This document shows positions 1-12,273 of a stretch of 64,000 nucleotides of DNA, in pieces. Under the pieces are notes generated by a model. The model made no database searches, was not told the DNA's origin, and saw only the letters and a list, made by a program, of their open reading frames with translations. Every line of letters starts with the position of its first letter. Position 1 is the stretch's first letter. Origin of the DNA: Holothuria scabra (lineage: Eukaryota > Echinodermata > Holothuroidea > Aspidochirotida > Holothuriidae). Both the position numbers and the translations under genes were made by a program. The stretch lies in contig CM074193.1 in assembly GCA_037179385.1 (NCBI GenBank), forward strand, positions 36,234,846-36,298,845, in the 5' to 3' direction.

Positions 1-1460
1 TACCCAACAGAAATTTTCAATGCTACTGTATGAAAAACAGCCATACTTAACTAATCCCCATTTACCGCTAAACAATCCCATTATTATGCGATTAAACATT
101 TAGTAATTTTACTAAATGTTCACAGCCCTCCCCCCCCCAACCACATTCTTCTCCATGCAATACAAATGTCCCGCTTTCAGCAAACAAAAATCTGGTACCT
201 ACACTAGACAGAGGTTCACTAAGATAAATGTCCACTACGTACTGTATAGCAGACCTTCAGGCTAGTGAACCTTTGACCCAGCAGACTTAGATCTAAGAAG
301 CCTTGGACCTGTTCTATAATGAACCTTCCAGAGGTCATGAACCTTAGGACTACTGGATCTACAAAGCCTTCAACCTAATGAAATTTTGGACTTACAGTAG
401 TCTTTTGGTTTTCATCTTGTAAATCTTCCATCTAGTGCACCTTTGGTCTTCCTTACTTAAATTTGGAGAACCCGCCCCTTACACGTTTGTTCAGATCTCT
501 CTTTCTGTGCGTCACATAGGCAACTTGTGAGAATCTTAATAATCACTGCATTTTATAGAACATCTGAAACCTACATACAGATTCCTTTCAAATGTAAATT
601 AGATAATTGTTACATCCTCGTGTCTGAGATGTATGCAAGTTTCCTAAACAGGACTAATAAATTACATTTGCTTGCTTTTGTATACCTGGGGCTCATTTGG
701 TTCAAATGACAATTATTAACTTACTACCCTGCATCTTGGTGAAAAAGAGGCGAAAAAACTCAGCAAGAAATTGTTTCGTCAATCACTTTTCCAAGAGTAA
801 ATGGTTAAAACATTTTAAGATTCTGTCCTCATAATGCATCGTCCTATTGCCTTTACAGTAATAACTATGGGCAAATAGATCCTGCAGACATGTGATAGCT
901 CCCAGGAGATGCGGGCAACCTAAAAGCCAGATACAGAATTTATCTGAGGATAAATAAACTGACCTAGATTGATACCAATCTATAATTTAAGAATATATAG
1001 CACCAGGTAACTTCAACAGATGTGATAGGTCCGTATCTTGCGATAGACACGTTTACAGCAATTAAATGTCATAGTATTCATCTATGGCGAGCATAAGCTC
1101 AGAGATTGGAGATGCTGAAAATTGTGAAACTACCAACTTGACTGTCACTTTTGCATATTCTCCTCAGAGTTTATTGCTTAGATATTCTCCTCCGAAGAAG
1201 ATAACATCACATCACATATCTTTATGACAGTGACATCTTTTAATGTCTTGATAAAAACAGTAGCATGATGGGAAGCCTTGCAATTTCCATCACATAAAAT
1301 TTAGACGCTCAAAATCCTTGTCATTCAATTTTGGGATACATACAGTATTACTGTGCAAACCACAGACCACAAGTACAAAAGACTATTTGCTAAGAGCAAG
1401 ATGTTTTTAATTTAATCAGCATAACGTTATGTATGCAGGTTTGACATGTTAATTGGTAGA
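1..1460. other. No feature recognised
   Basis: AT-rich non-coding sequence with no convincing exon, repeat family or RNA gene. The 60-codon frame at 527-709 has no protein character. Confidence 0.5.
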
Positions 1461-1469
1461 TTACAAACA

Positions 1470-1702
1470 TCATTTAGTAGAGCATCCCCCTCTCACGAAG
1501 AAGGCCCCAGTTTGATTCCCAAATTCGGTCATACCAAAGACTCTAAAAATGAAGTCTACTGCCACTGTGCATGATGCATGCTCTGCATAAGCAATGGAGT
1601 AGGGTAAACAAGCCAGTGAGCCACAACTGGAAAAAAGGCCATGGTCGGCTCGACTTGAACCAATAGGTTAGAAACTGGGTTGTAAAACTCTTAATAACTA
1701 AC
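1470..1702 (+). mobile_element. tRNA-derived SINE copy
   Basis: Starts with a tRNA-like stretch (GTAGAGCATCC.. and a B-box-like AGTTTGATTCC), followed by the family body (GTCTACTGCCACTGTGC, AGCCAGTGAGCCACAAC, GACTTGAACCAA) and the GTAAAACTC tail. Oriented left to right. Confidence 0.75.
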
Positions 1703-1704
1703 TA

Positions 1705-4040
1705 CAAACATCATCCACACAGGTCATTGTAGTCATTTATCTAACCAGCCTGTATCGGCAGGTTGACAAAGGAAATACATAAGTGACTTGGCCATATAAC
1801 CGCCAGTTAGAAAAATGAATCTGACCTTAGGTTTTACAGCTGCAGTTTCTAACCAAAAGATGAGTTTGAAGTTTGTATCTGCTCATGTGACGTTTATGTT
1901 CAGGTCAACTGGTAACAAAACATCTCAGCTCTGCACCAGCCTGTATTGTTTACCATTTTAAGTGTTTTTACATTGCACCATTAGCTGTTGACACACATAA
2001 AAGTGTTACCCTTTGACCTTTGACCTATTGTTCAATACTGCTCCTTGAATGAACTTTGAACTGATCTATTGTCAGGCAGATGTATGATGTTGAACAGATA
2101 AGTACAGGCATACAGGTTTAAGATACTTCCTTATTTTAGAGGAAATTTCCCCCTTTTCTTTTTTATTCATTCCCCTTTTTTGTGCCCAATATCCCAAAAT
2201 TTTCGGTCATAAATTTCATATTAATCTCAGCTGTTAAACATGTACAAACAGCCCCGGCTTTGTGTTGAAACCAATCAGAAGTCTATCATAATGACATCAA
2301 TGTCACTTCGGCCCTTTAAGCTTGCCCTTGAGCCCCTTAGCCCTGGTGCCTATCTTTTAATTTCCTCTTTTTTTAAAAGTTTTAGGCTCAGTTCCTTCGT
2401 TTTTTAACCCTTTTAAGGGTTAAAATTACTCTATTGCTGACACATCAAATGTGAAATTTCATGATTTGATTTGAAATTGCCAACTGTATGGTAATTTATG
2501 ATGCCCTTCTGCGGCAACTGATATTACCTGCTTTGTTTCCTTTTAAAATTAAAAATGTTTGATATATGACCTCAAAATGAACTGTTTTCTTTAATACAAA
2601 ACATGGAAGTCAGAGAAGACTTTTCAAATCAAGTCTACCAATACTCACTGTACCATCATCAAGTGAACACACGTTGAAACAATGTGTAGAAGTTCCTATA
2701 GTAACCTTTACTTTAATAGCAGCACTAAAGTATGCAGACCTACAATACTTGACAAAAAATGCATGGGACAAACCCAGCTTCCCATATCAATGTTGAAGTT
2801 TCAGGACACCCTTAGGCTGCTGCAACATTGAATGGGGGAGGGGGGGATGGTGATCTCTTCATTGCTTGTTTTTGTCCCGTCATTTTTGTCGAGGATTGTA
2901 GCTTACTATAAAATCTAAAGTAACAAAGAATGTCTGCAGCATACGCAAACTTTAGAATACACTAGCTTGACTAATGCCACTGCATCCTGAGGTTTTAAAG
3001 ATAGTCGGTTCTCACTCCAAACTACAACGTTTGGTGTGGGGGTGGCTTCAGTGTTGTAGGTAGGAAAATTGGAACTGTTTGGGGTGAGAGAATTAGGCCT
3101 GGCATTAACACAGCTTTCAACACATACAACCTGAATGCAAGATTCTATCAAAATGCTTGAATCATACACAGTCCTCTCAGGGGCATATCAACCATTTTGT
3201 TTTTGTTTGGTGGAGGGGGGGGGGGGAGCTTGCACATGAGGCCTCAAAAGGATATCATGGTGAATAATTATATTTTACCTTCATGAATTAGGAGGGGGTT
3301 CTGACATTTGTTGGGGCCAAAGCCTCCTCAGGTCCCCTGTAGCTACACCACTGATATTTTTTCCACTTATCCACATATTACCAAATCCATTTCTAGGCTT
3401 TTATTCTTCTTATAGTTTTCCTTCCATTTTCATCATTCCTGAATGGGTTGTACTTTTAGCTACGAGTCGCTAATCCCTTACTTTCACATCAGTAAATTTA
3501 TGGTCAAACGAAATTGCTATTCTGCAAGACGTGAGGAACATTACTTGCTATGAGGAAAGTTTCCTGCGACTTGATGAGCATTTAAATGCTGTCTCCATTC
3601 TTTCCTTTTTTTGTCCTTTCTTTCTCCGAGAGAAATATATGAAGGCCTTGATGTCAAACTCCAACAGAATCATTTGACAAATAGCAAAAGCTACACACCC
3701 TTTAGGGATTAACACCCCAGGTTGGCATATTACAAGAATGCTCATAAAGGGATTCTCACATCACTCCCTCTCAAAAATAAACCTGACATTAAAAGACAAT
3801 TACTTTCCCAGCAGGCTTTGCAATTATTTGAATGGTGAAACCATCAGCTTGAGTATGCAAGATCATGATCGCAATTCAATGTATGATGAAATTGAAGCAA
3901 AAGTTACATGGGAAGGTTAGGTCGGAGAGCAGCTGAATGTAATGACATGTCTAAGCTATCCCATCAGATCAAGGCTGAGATAGCATGATGTCTACTCCAA
4001 TTCTTGTAAAACAAACCAGCTTTGATTTCAGCTTGAGGTA
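1705..4040. other. Mostly featureless; one short palindrome and one MITE end
   Basis: Holds the palindrome TTTTAACCCTT-TT-AAGGGTTAAAA at 2402-2425 and the MITE fragment at 3040. No HLCS catalytic exon was found here on the minus strand. Confidence 0.5.
3040..3110 (+). mobile_element. AGGGCCC-family 3' end fragment
   Basis: GTAGGTAGGAAAATTGGAAC and GGGGTGAGAGAATTAGGCCT match the right end of the family. The rest of the copy is not recognisable. Confidence 0.5.
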
Positions 4041-4117
4041 CAATGAGGTGCTTCAACAAAATTACACCACAAAGTTTTGATGCACATTGTTTTCTTGCAT
4101 GTATTTTTTTCCCTAGA

Positions 4118-4345
4118 TTAAAATTCCCTTTGGGACCCTTTGCGATAAAACTCTTTGAGCCCAATAGGTTTCAAATGGGTACCCTTTGTAAAAAACTCTT
4201 TGCACTAAAAGGCTTATCCCTTTGGTTCGTGATGCAAAATGGTCAAATCGCAAGGGGTATTCCAAACTATCCTTTGCAATAACCAAACATTTTGGAAACC
4301 CTTTAAACCATTTGAAACCCATTGAAAGCCTTTGGTTAATAGATT
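4118..4345. repeat. Phrase-repeat region (CCCTTTG / AACCCATT)
   Basis: CCTTTG, CTCTTTG, CCCTTTG and TTTGAAACCC phrases recur at irregular spacing for about 220 bp. No regular period; overlapping open frames on both strands follow from the biased composition. Confidence 0.55.
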
Positions 4346-4744
4346 TTGACAAGTATCCTTTCTCCATGGGAATTTTCAGCTGGGTAAGATGCCTCTTATT
4401 TGTTCATTCTATTATTCCATATTCAATAAGGCAATGATACTAAGAGGCATGAGACTGTATATAAGAGGGAGTGAAATTGGTGGCTAGAGGGCAGCATAAT
4501 AACTTTTGGGAATGGGAGTGATTCAGTTTTGTGTGCCACAAAAAAGGAGGAAAATGGCAGGGTAAGACAATAAAGTGAGTACAAACAACGCTTTACCACT
4601 TGAGGTTAACAAAAGATGAACAACAATTAAGAAAACTTAATTCTTTCTACCTGATACTACTACACTCACAGGATGTGAAACAGAAATTATAGATTGATCT
4701 CAGGACAATCGACAAGACAATGGAAATATTTAAAGACATTCTAC

Positions 4745-5030
4745 TCTCATTGCAAACTACAGAAATTCTCAGCTCCTTGATTGATAGTTAGGTCAAAAAA
4801 AAAGAAGAAAACTGTTGCTCATATTACACAGCATGTACTGTACGAACAGTGTTTTTATTGCACATGGGGGATAGAGTTTTACGGCCCAGCTTCCAACCCA
4901 TTGGGGTCTTGTATGCTTGCCCTAAAGTAATAAACTGAGATTGTGTCTTGATGAGGATGAGTTTCAGGTTAGTAGGTTAGGAGAATTGGAACTGTTTCGA
5001 ATGAGAGAGGAATGGCCTTAAAGATCTACA
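4745..5030 (+). mobile_element. AGGGCCC-family MITE copy, interrupted
   Basis: AACTGTTGCTCATATTACAC and ATAAACTGAGATTGTGTCTT identify the family, with the GGCCTTAAAG end near 5025. A short SINE tail-like piece (GTTTTACGGCCCAGCTTCCA) sits inside. Confidence 0.65.
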
Positions 5031-5216
5031 AAATTTACACCATGATGGAAATGAAATCCAAAGCAGTGAAGAAAGAAGGCATAGAATAGTGTGAATGAAA
5101 GCCTGGTTCAGGTATATAAGGCATCAGATGCATGATAATAGTAAAAAATTCAAGGATAGTATCATCACATTTCATCCTCAATATTTACAGACTTTAAATC
5201 AGTCACTTAGGAAGGG

Positions 5217-5532
5217 AGGGATCAGACGACTTGACATACATTTGTCAAAATACTTTTATAAAGGCTGAAAATATACCAGGGGGGAGGGTTGTGAAACTCT
5301 TGTGGAACTGAAACCTGAATCACTGAAAAGGTAATTGACAAACCTTTATACTGAGGTCTGAATATGGGTCATCAGATTACTTGAAATACATTTGTCAAAA
5401 TATCTTCACAAAGGCTGAGAATATCCCTCCTCATGGGAGGAGAGGGGGTTGGGAGAATGTGAAATCCCTGTGCAACTGAAATCTGAAGCAATGAAAGGAA
5501 ATTGACAAAATTTTAAACCAAGGTCTGGATCA
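5217..5532. repeat. Diverged tandem pair, about 155 bp per unit
   Basis: ATACATTTGTCAAAATACTT .. AAAGGCTGAAAATAT .. AACTGAAACCTGAA recurs as ATACATTTGTCAAAATATCT .. AAAGGCTGAGAATAT .. AACTGAAATCTGAA. Non-coding. Confidence 0.8.
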
Positions 5533-5631
5533 TTTATGGAACTGCAGTAGATGCAGTATAATATGAATAGAGAGACACTCCTGTCTGCAGTATGTCACTT
5601 TAATAAATCTAGACTTCAATCAGTCAATTTG

Positions 5632-6000
5632 TTAAAGGGGCTCATTGAGTTGATATTGTTTACTTTAATAATGAGAGTGTTAAACGGTGCTACCACATGA
5701 CAATGCTAAAATTAGCATAATTAGTCAAATTTCATATCCAATAGTTACAGAAAAAATTGATATTTTGAATTTTGAGGTCATGACTTAAAATGGTTTTGTG
5801 CATAATTTAAAAAGGTGTCTGGTCACCAGTTTTTGAAAACCCAATTGAACCATTAAATACTCACTAATAAAAAAAGTGATTTGTATGTAGAACGTGGGGA
5901 TTATCTAAGTTTGACCATTTTTCACTGGTATGTGAAGAAACCTTAACAGGTTTGGAAAAATTTATTGAATTTCATGAACCAACTCAATGAGCTGCTTTAA
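5632..6000 (+). mobile_element. TTAA-type MITE (AGGGGCTCATTGAGTT family), 369 bp
   Basis: TTAAAGGGGCTCATTGAGTT opens and AACTCAATGAGCTGCTTTAA closes the element: clear terminal inverted repeats with TTAA outermost at both ends. No coding capacity. Confidence 0.85.
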
Positions 6001-7743
6001 GAAATCCTCACCACATGAATATTCATGAGATGGACAAGACCTTTGAAATTTACATACTGTGATTAATCTCAAATAGTCCCCTAAAATCCTCTGCTTTTCA
6101 CCCATCAGAGAGCAGGAAGTCTGTTTGTTTCAACAAGCAGAAAAATTGGGTTCCTTATCTTTGCTTTTACCTGGGTGACTTCCAACTGCATTTGGTAATT
6201 GATAAAAATCCAGGGTCCATGTTCAAATGACTAAATCCTGGTGGTTAACAGTGTTATAAAGCAACTGTCTTCCTCATGTTTGTTTCATAGCAGTAAACTA
6301 TTGCCTTTCCACAAACATCCTAGATGAGAGTCAATGAGGATGATGAATGTCATCCTCTTAAAAATTATCTTCAATAAAAATGCAAATTAAACCTCTCACT
6401 CTTTTAAATCAGTCAAGTCAGTTGAAAAAAAAAGCATTCTACTTTAAAGCCAACATTTGGGAACCCTTTTTTTCAGCTTCCACTTTCACTAACATTTGAT
6501 ATTCAGGCAAGATCCCTATCGAGAATTTTCAATCTGCTACAACTGTCAGAAGATTGATTTATGATAAATAATAGAAAACAACCACAAATAGGAGCAACAT
6601 GTGTTCATTAATGTTTAATTTGTGGCAAGACCTGTGATATAATAGGCAAAATTTCTAAGAAAAAAAGACATCTCAGCATTCATCACCACCAACTAACTCA
6701 GTATATGAAGAGTCAAAAAGACAGAATATTTACTCTGGAGTGAAGCTTTATGACATCTGAGGGGAAGGGAGCACATTCAATGTTTGACTCCCCTGTCTCC
6801 TTGGTACTTTAGACAAAAGACAACTAATCTTTTCCAGAGAGAAGTTCTTATTACATATCTATTGAGACACAGAAAATGAGGAAAAAATTATGTGATGATG
6901 AATATTTGGTGACGAAGATAAGCTTTGATGAATGATAATAAGAGGCAGGATTTGATCATGAGGAAATTAAGTTTAAAAGAAGGGAGATGGAGTACCCTTT
7001 ACTACATTAAATACCAGAGTTCAATGACTAAAAGCAAAATCCCTGAAGATAAAAAGTGGCCATCCAAATTTGAATTAGTAAATTATTATAAGTTCAGGTT
7101 ATCTTGCAAACAGCACAAGTATAAATGGGAATACAGATATTTTGGGGCATTTTTAAGGGGGAATCAGAGTTTGACAGAAAATATTAACATTTTGTTTCAG
7201 TAAATGGCTTTTCCTTTCTAAACTGAAAACAACTGATTGAAGAGGTCTTTCAGGTGAGACAAAATGTTAATTTTGCTTTAGTTACTGTTAAATGGGAATT
7301 TCTGGATATTTGTTGGGTAAAAAAAATTCTGCACAGATGCAAGACTAGAGAGCCTACTGTACACTGTACCCATTCATAACCTTAAACCCTAATCATGGAT
7401 CATTTTTGGTTACTTTTTAGTCAATGTACAAACGTGGTGCCAAATTAAACTTTGGGAAGAATTATAAAAACAAACTCTGATTGCCACTTTAACTTGATTG
7501 CAACAACACGTTGATAGAGGCATTGGTCAAATGCTGAATCCCCAGCAGCTGTCTCTACCTATTGAGTAGTTACAGTATCTCTACTGCATCTTTTGAGCAA
7601 ACCCTTTCCCAATCAGGCACTATCAGGGGGAGGATCAATGTAGGGGTTTGGTCAGCTTTAGAATAGGGTCTGAGGGGAGGTGCATCTCCTTCCCTTTTCA
7701 AAATTTTGTCTTTCGTTTAGGTTAGGTTAGGGTAGGTAAGGGT

Positions 7744-7789
7744 AGGGTCAGGTCAGGTCAGGTCAGGTCAGGTCAGGTCAGGTCAGGTT
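7744..7789. repeat. AGGTC pentamer microsatellite
   Basis: About nine AGGTC units preceded by GTTAGGTTAGGGTAGG-like variants, joined to the 3' end of a reversed SINE. It probably grew from the SINE tail (inference). Confidence 0.9.
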
Positions 7790-7790
7790 A

Positions 7791-7893
7791 GATGGACTGT
7801 TTCTGCCCAGCTTACAAGCACTTGGTTCAAGTCGAGCCAGCCGTAGCCTTTTTTACAGTTGTAGCTCACTGGCTTGTCTTTCTCAAGAAGCTT
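7791..7893 (-). mobile_element. SINE fragment (3' body)
   Basis: Reverse copy of the SINE tail half (TTGGTTCAAGTCGAGCCAGC, GTTGTAGCTCACTGGCTTG). The tRNA-like head is missing. Its 3' tail merges with the AGGTC pentamer array at 7744-7789. Confidence 0.7.
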
Positions 7894-8980
7894 TTATACT
7901 GAGGTGTGCAATGGTGGAAGATTGTCAACTTGGACACAATTGGTCTTGCCAGTTCAGTTAGTGTGGCCTGGAGCCTCTTGCTCCACCAACAGCCTCACCC
8001 AAACCCAATCCTAACCCCACCCCCTTGGGTGGCAATGTGGATGGTGCAATCAACCAGCACCTTGTGGGCTTCAAAGTGAAGCAAGTGTACCTTGCTGGTG
8101 ATGCAAACTATGACAAAGACTGAAAGACAAAAGAACAAGCCCAGTTTATTATGTTATTAACATCAGTAATTAGTGATACATATTGCTCCAAACTGCTGTT
8201 CAATATAAAAGCCATCCCCTTTATCCAGTACATTGTACCGATGGTGATTGACACTGTGCCATGTTGCCTGGAAATGATCTTTCATAGTGCCTGTGTCTTT
8301 TGAACATGAAGAGAAACTCTCTAACATCAGACAGAGGAATAAATGTGTATTACTTGAAGCAAGGAAAAATGGGGAGATGAAGACTGCCCTCTAGTAAGGG
8401 GGAACGCATCCTGGTGGTAAAAGAACTGATGCCACATGCAGTGAAGTTGGCAAATTACAGAACATGTGCAAATAGAAGTTGGTTAGGAGCAAAAAACACT
8501 TCTTCTTTTTATTAATGAGGAGTGTCAAATCTTCATATATTTTGGAAATAATTCCAAAACTCCCTGATAAATGCCTTTTCACCAAAAGGTTTTCTCACAG
8601 CACCTACTCATACCCCTTTATACAAGTAACAGTATAAAGCCTAGTGATCCAAATGGCAAAGTTCTCGTTTGACTTTGAAAAATTCTCCCTGAAAGCCAAA
8701 ATAAGACTTATCCTACACCTTTACAGACAATCCTGGACAACATTTTTTGAGAAAAATCCCCAGCCATGCCCTGTGTCAATATTGGTTTGGAAGGTTAATA
8801 AAAGTTGCATGCTGCAAAAGGCCAACTCTTCCAGTCTGCAACATTGAATAAGGGGCAGATGGGAAAACAGGCTGAAAATATGTGGCAGATCCAGAAGTGT
8901 CACATTATTAGTTTGTCCAGGATTTTAACTACAATCCTGTTTTTTTCTTCGACTGCACTGTACACCAGTAGTAAGAGTTC

Positions 8981-9242
8981 AAAGAGCAAGAGCGGTTGTC
9001 CCAAATTTATGTTGAAGTAACAGCTAATTCTCGCAATTTGTTTCTTATTTTTCTTCTATGTATCTTTCATGGTATGTCAGGATTTACATATTGCATATGC
9101 AAGGTAAAAAAAAAGAAGCTCATTCTAATAAATTTCACAATTGAGGCAAAAAAATATTGTCACATGACTTTCACGAGCCAATCATGAACCAAGACAGTCT
9201 ACTACACTACTTCAAGTTGGGCGTGACTGCATTTGGTCTTTA
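8981..9242 (+). mobile_element. TTAA-type MITE (AGGGCAAGAGCAGTC family)
   Basis: AAAGAGCAAGAGCGGTTGTC at the left and GCGTGACTGCATTTGGTCTT at the right form the decayed inverted ends; the body includes CATATTGCATATGCAAGGTA and CACATGACTTTCACGAGCCA. It ends next to the putative HLCS exon at 9249. Confidence 0.7.
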
Positions 9243-9248
9243 ATGAAC

Positions 9249-9347
9249 AAAATACTTCTTCAGAGAAGAAACATCAGGAAAATCAAATTCAAAATACATC
9301 TCTACAGGCAAAGCTTCTCCTCGCAACTCCCCATTTGAAGATAACGA
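9249..9347 (-). CDS. HLCS: Possible fourth HLCS exon
   Basis: An open frame of 33 codons (SLSSNGELRGEALPVEMYFE..) between a usable acceptor (GACTACAG|TCG; AG at 9349-9348) and a weak donor (TATTTT|GTTCAT). The stretch SSNGELRG..LPVEMYFEF loosely parallels human DSEGEIKSGQLSLRFVSS, which lies between BPL_N and the ligase domain. Phase is 0 on both sides, compatible with the exon at 11510, but the human sequence between the two was not found, so at least one exon is missing. A MITE copy ends only a few bases beyond the donor. Position and strand fit HLCS; the match is short and could be chance. Confidence 0.35.
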
Positions 9348-9349
9348 CT

Positions 9350-11425
9350 GTAGTCTTCAAAAATTAATGGATGATGATGACAAATATTTTTTGAGGCACT
9401 TCAGGCATTGATAGCAGAAGTGGATGCAGATGGAATGTTGGCAGGTCAAACAGATAAAGAACGTCAACAAAGTCGATACCACTAGATCTAATGTTGATAA
9501 ATCACTTCTCTTTAATGATCATCCTACCGGAAATGTGTCAATAATGAATGTTACATCCAGACAAGACTTTATCAGAGTGCACTTTATTAAAACATGTTAC
9601 TATGTTTACCCACTTCCATCTGCATCAAACTGAGATGCATCTGCCATGTCTCACATGCTAACTGCCAAGCAATACTTGATAAACGGTTGACTTTCTTATT
9701 GACGAGCAGGTACTTCACGAAGAAATATTCCAAACCATGAAGCCCTTAGATGTGCAAATGGGATTGTTCACTTCTTGAATGAGATAGTAGAAATATAATA
9801 TCACGACATTTGCATTTTAAATGCACCACTATCAAGGCAATACTAATCAAATGCAAAGCATAATATTACCCCTGCACCAAAATAAGCTGTCCCTAGGGAA
9901 ATGTTGCAGCAGCTCTAACAGCTCACCCAATGACAATTCACTTCAGAGAAGTACTCGTTGAAACAGTGAAGAAAGATATTGAGATAAAGCATATTGCCCA
10001 AGGTTACAACATAATGACCCAGGGGAAAGTTAATCATCGTCATTGTCTTTAATATGTAGCAGAAACCAGCAAATCTAAGCCCATGTGATAAGGAAGAGAA
10101 AAAACTTTTAGCAAGATGCTGCAAGACTACATCTGAAAATGTTCTCAAAAAATGAACTGGAAAATACTGAAAAAGTGGGAAAGTTTAAGCAATCCTTAGA
10201 TTACTAATCCAACACCTTGACGGTAATGAACCCCTAACTCCAAAACTTGTACCTGGGAAAATGTTTATTGACAGATGAAGTGCCTTAAAAATTTTATGGA
10301 ATATTGTTTCTGACTGTAATAGGATCATTAAATAGGATCATTTTCTACTTGGATTTTGTGGACAATGAGTTGAAATACAGACTGAGTAAAATTCAAGGCA
10401 ATTTGACCAATTTTTGTGCCTTTTTTTTATTGTATAACTCCGCTCTGTGAAATACTGTTTTTGAGTATATATTATGGAGGGAAACACATACCTATCATTC
10501 AAGGCCCTCTAGCTAAAAAATTTCAACCATTATGATATGGAAATTTCAAAGTACCATGAAAGCCCATATTGTGAGCGTTGACCAGAGGGGTGGCATGTCC
10601 CCGTTGAAAACAACTACCGAGAGCTAGGGGGGAAAGAAGTAGCCTAACTTAGTGTGTAAGTCAATGGGACACAGTGAGCGCCATTTCATTGACATGGAAT
10701 TCAAAAGATGAAGAATAGCTGATACATTACACAGAGAGATGCTCTCTCCATAATAATAAAAGGGGGTCCTTATGAAAAATGAGTCATGTCAACTGAGAGG
10801 TTAGGTATCTGATGGCCAAGTAAAGGTAGGTTTAAACAATTTTGTCACACAAGACTGACTATGGCTATGACTATCACAATTCAAAAATCCTTTAAAATTG
10901 ATAATATTCCAAACCTGAACTCAAAATTTGATTTGAAAGTCTTCTTTAATGAAGTTACAATCTATAAACAAAGCTTCCATGCTTCCCCTGTGTATATACT
11001 TGCTTTGTGAATTCAAATAACCTTCCTGAAGGTTGGTATTATTGAGAGAAATGGTAAGCTGTAAACAACTTTACAGGTATTGAATTGTGAGGCGTGCGAG
11101 TGCAATCACGCACCATCCTTCACCTCAAATCACTGTGAGGAAGGTGATTTTTTTCACACCTAGATGAAAATTTGGAGCTCATATTAAATCTGTTACAATT
11201 TAATAAAACAGCACACCTACCACACTCAATAATTTTCTGAGAAGTGTGATTTGTAGCACACCTATAGAATACCCATAGAGAAACACCGAGGGCAAAAAAA
11301 ATTGCGTCTACACCAGTCTGGTGGTATGTGAGAAGAGGATGATCGAGGGCGGTCCTGCTCCTCGTAATGGGGAGCAAGGGCGCCCTCGTTCTTGGTGTTA
11401 TTAGTTAGTTGTGGGTAACTGGGCA
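9350..11425. other. Probable HLCS intron, unassigned
   Basis: Lies between the third and putative fourth HLCS exons. At least one further exon would be expected here by comparison with the human protein, but I could not place it. Confidence 0.45.
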
Positions 11426-11509
11426 TTACGAATAGGAGGTAAGTAGAGGGGTGATGTAGATTCTACACTCAAGGCCTGACTTTAAAATAGTGAAAAGAAA
11501 TTCACAAAC

Positions 11510-12273
11510 CTTTGAATGAATAACTTTCCCCCTGTCCTCTGCACATTCCACCACAAGCTGGTTGTCCTTCTCTGCAACGATGACACAAGATGAGTCTTCA
11601 GAAGATACTTTTATCTGATCACTCAAATACTTGGATTTGAAAGCAACTTCGTCAGCTGAATTCTTGGCTTTATACCGTATGTTTGCTGAGATCAAAGAAG
11701 AGTTTTTAACACCTGTATACTGTCCTACTTCTAATGCCAGATGCATTCCTATATTGAGGAGCTTTCCTCCTACTACGACAAAATCGTTGATTATTTCAAA
11801 TTCTTCTTTAGAGGGGGTCTTTTGGAACAGTCCTACTGTGACTAAAAGCGCAGTATTGTCTGCCCAAGGGTGCTTTAAAAGTTCACTGGGTTTCAAATGG
11901 TACACAACATATTTGTCATTATCGAGAACCCCCTCCAAAGCCTTCAAGGCACTTTCAAACACCTGTGTTGCATTTGGGGAGTCCCCTGTGTAGATGAGAA
12001 TATTCGGTGGTTTAACAGACTGGTCAGATGTGTCGCCTTTCACATCCCCTTTCTCATCTGTCCCAGTCTTCTGTTTCACTACCTTCTTCGTAAACTCAGA
12101 TGAGTGCTTTTTACGTGACGGCCTTCCAGACTTAATAGCACCTTCTGGGGCGCCCTCTCTTTTTCCACCATTATTATCATTATCAGTACTACTACCTCCA
12201 GGAAGAGTGAAGCCAACATCTTTGTCTAACAGAGGGTCAACAAGGTTGAAAGGATGACCTTCGACATCGACAG
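11510..12273 (-). CDS. HLCS: HLCS third coding exon: BPL_N domain
   Basis: A 764-bp exon with acceptor TATTTTCAG|CTGTCG (AG at 12275-12274) and donor CAAAG|GTTTGT (GT at 11509-11508). It enters in phase 1 and leaves in phase 0, so it joins the previous exon in frame. It encodes about 254 residues: a charged low-complexity linker (GGKREGAPEG.., Lys-rich), then the BPL_N fold found ahead of the ligase domain in animal and fungal enzymes. Diagnostic stretches are PPNILIYTGD, YHLKPSELLKHPWADNTALL and VVVGGKLLNIGMHL, matching human APNILLYVG, YHLLEDSALRDPWTDN and GGKVLGLSS in order and spacing. The biotin-binding catalytic motif (GRGRG/N-type) is not here and belongs to later exons. Confidence 0.93.

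Larger units (their letters stand above)
6001..8980. other. No gene recognised
   Basis: Apart from the pentamer and SINE piece at 7.74-7.89 kb I see nothing. The plus-strand frame at 6925-7203 is AT-biased and lacks family features. Motifs of the HLCS ligase domain (GRGRG, KWPND) were looked for on the minus strand and not seen. Confidence 0.5.

Noticed and set aside
11631..11993. 120-codon plus-strand open frame
   Set aside because: It is the antisense shadow of HLCS exon 3, whose minus-strand reading has clear homology and splice sites.
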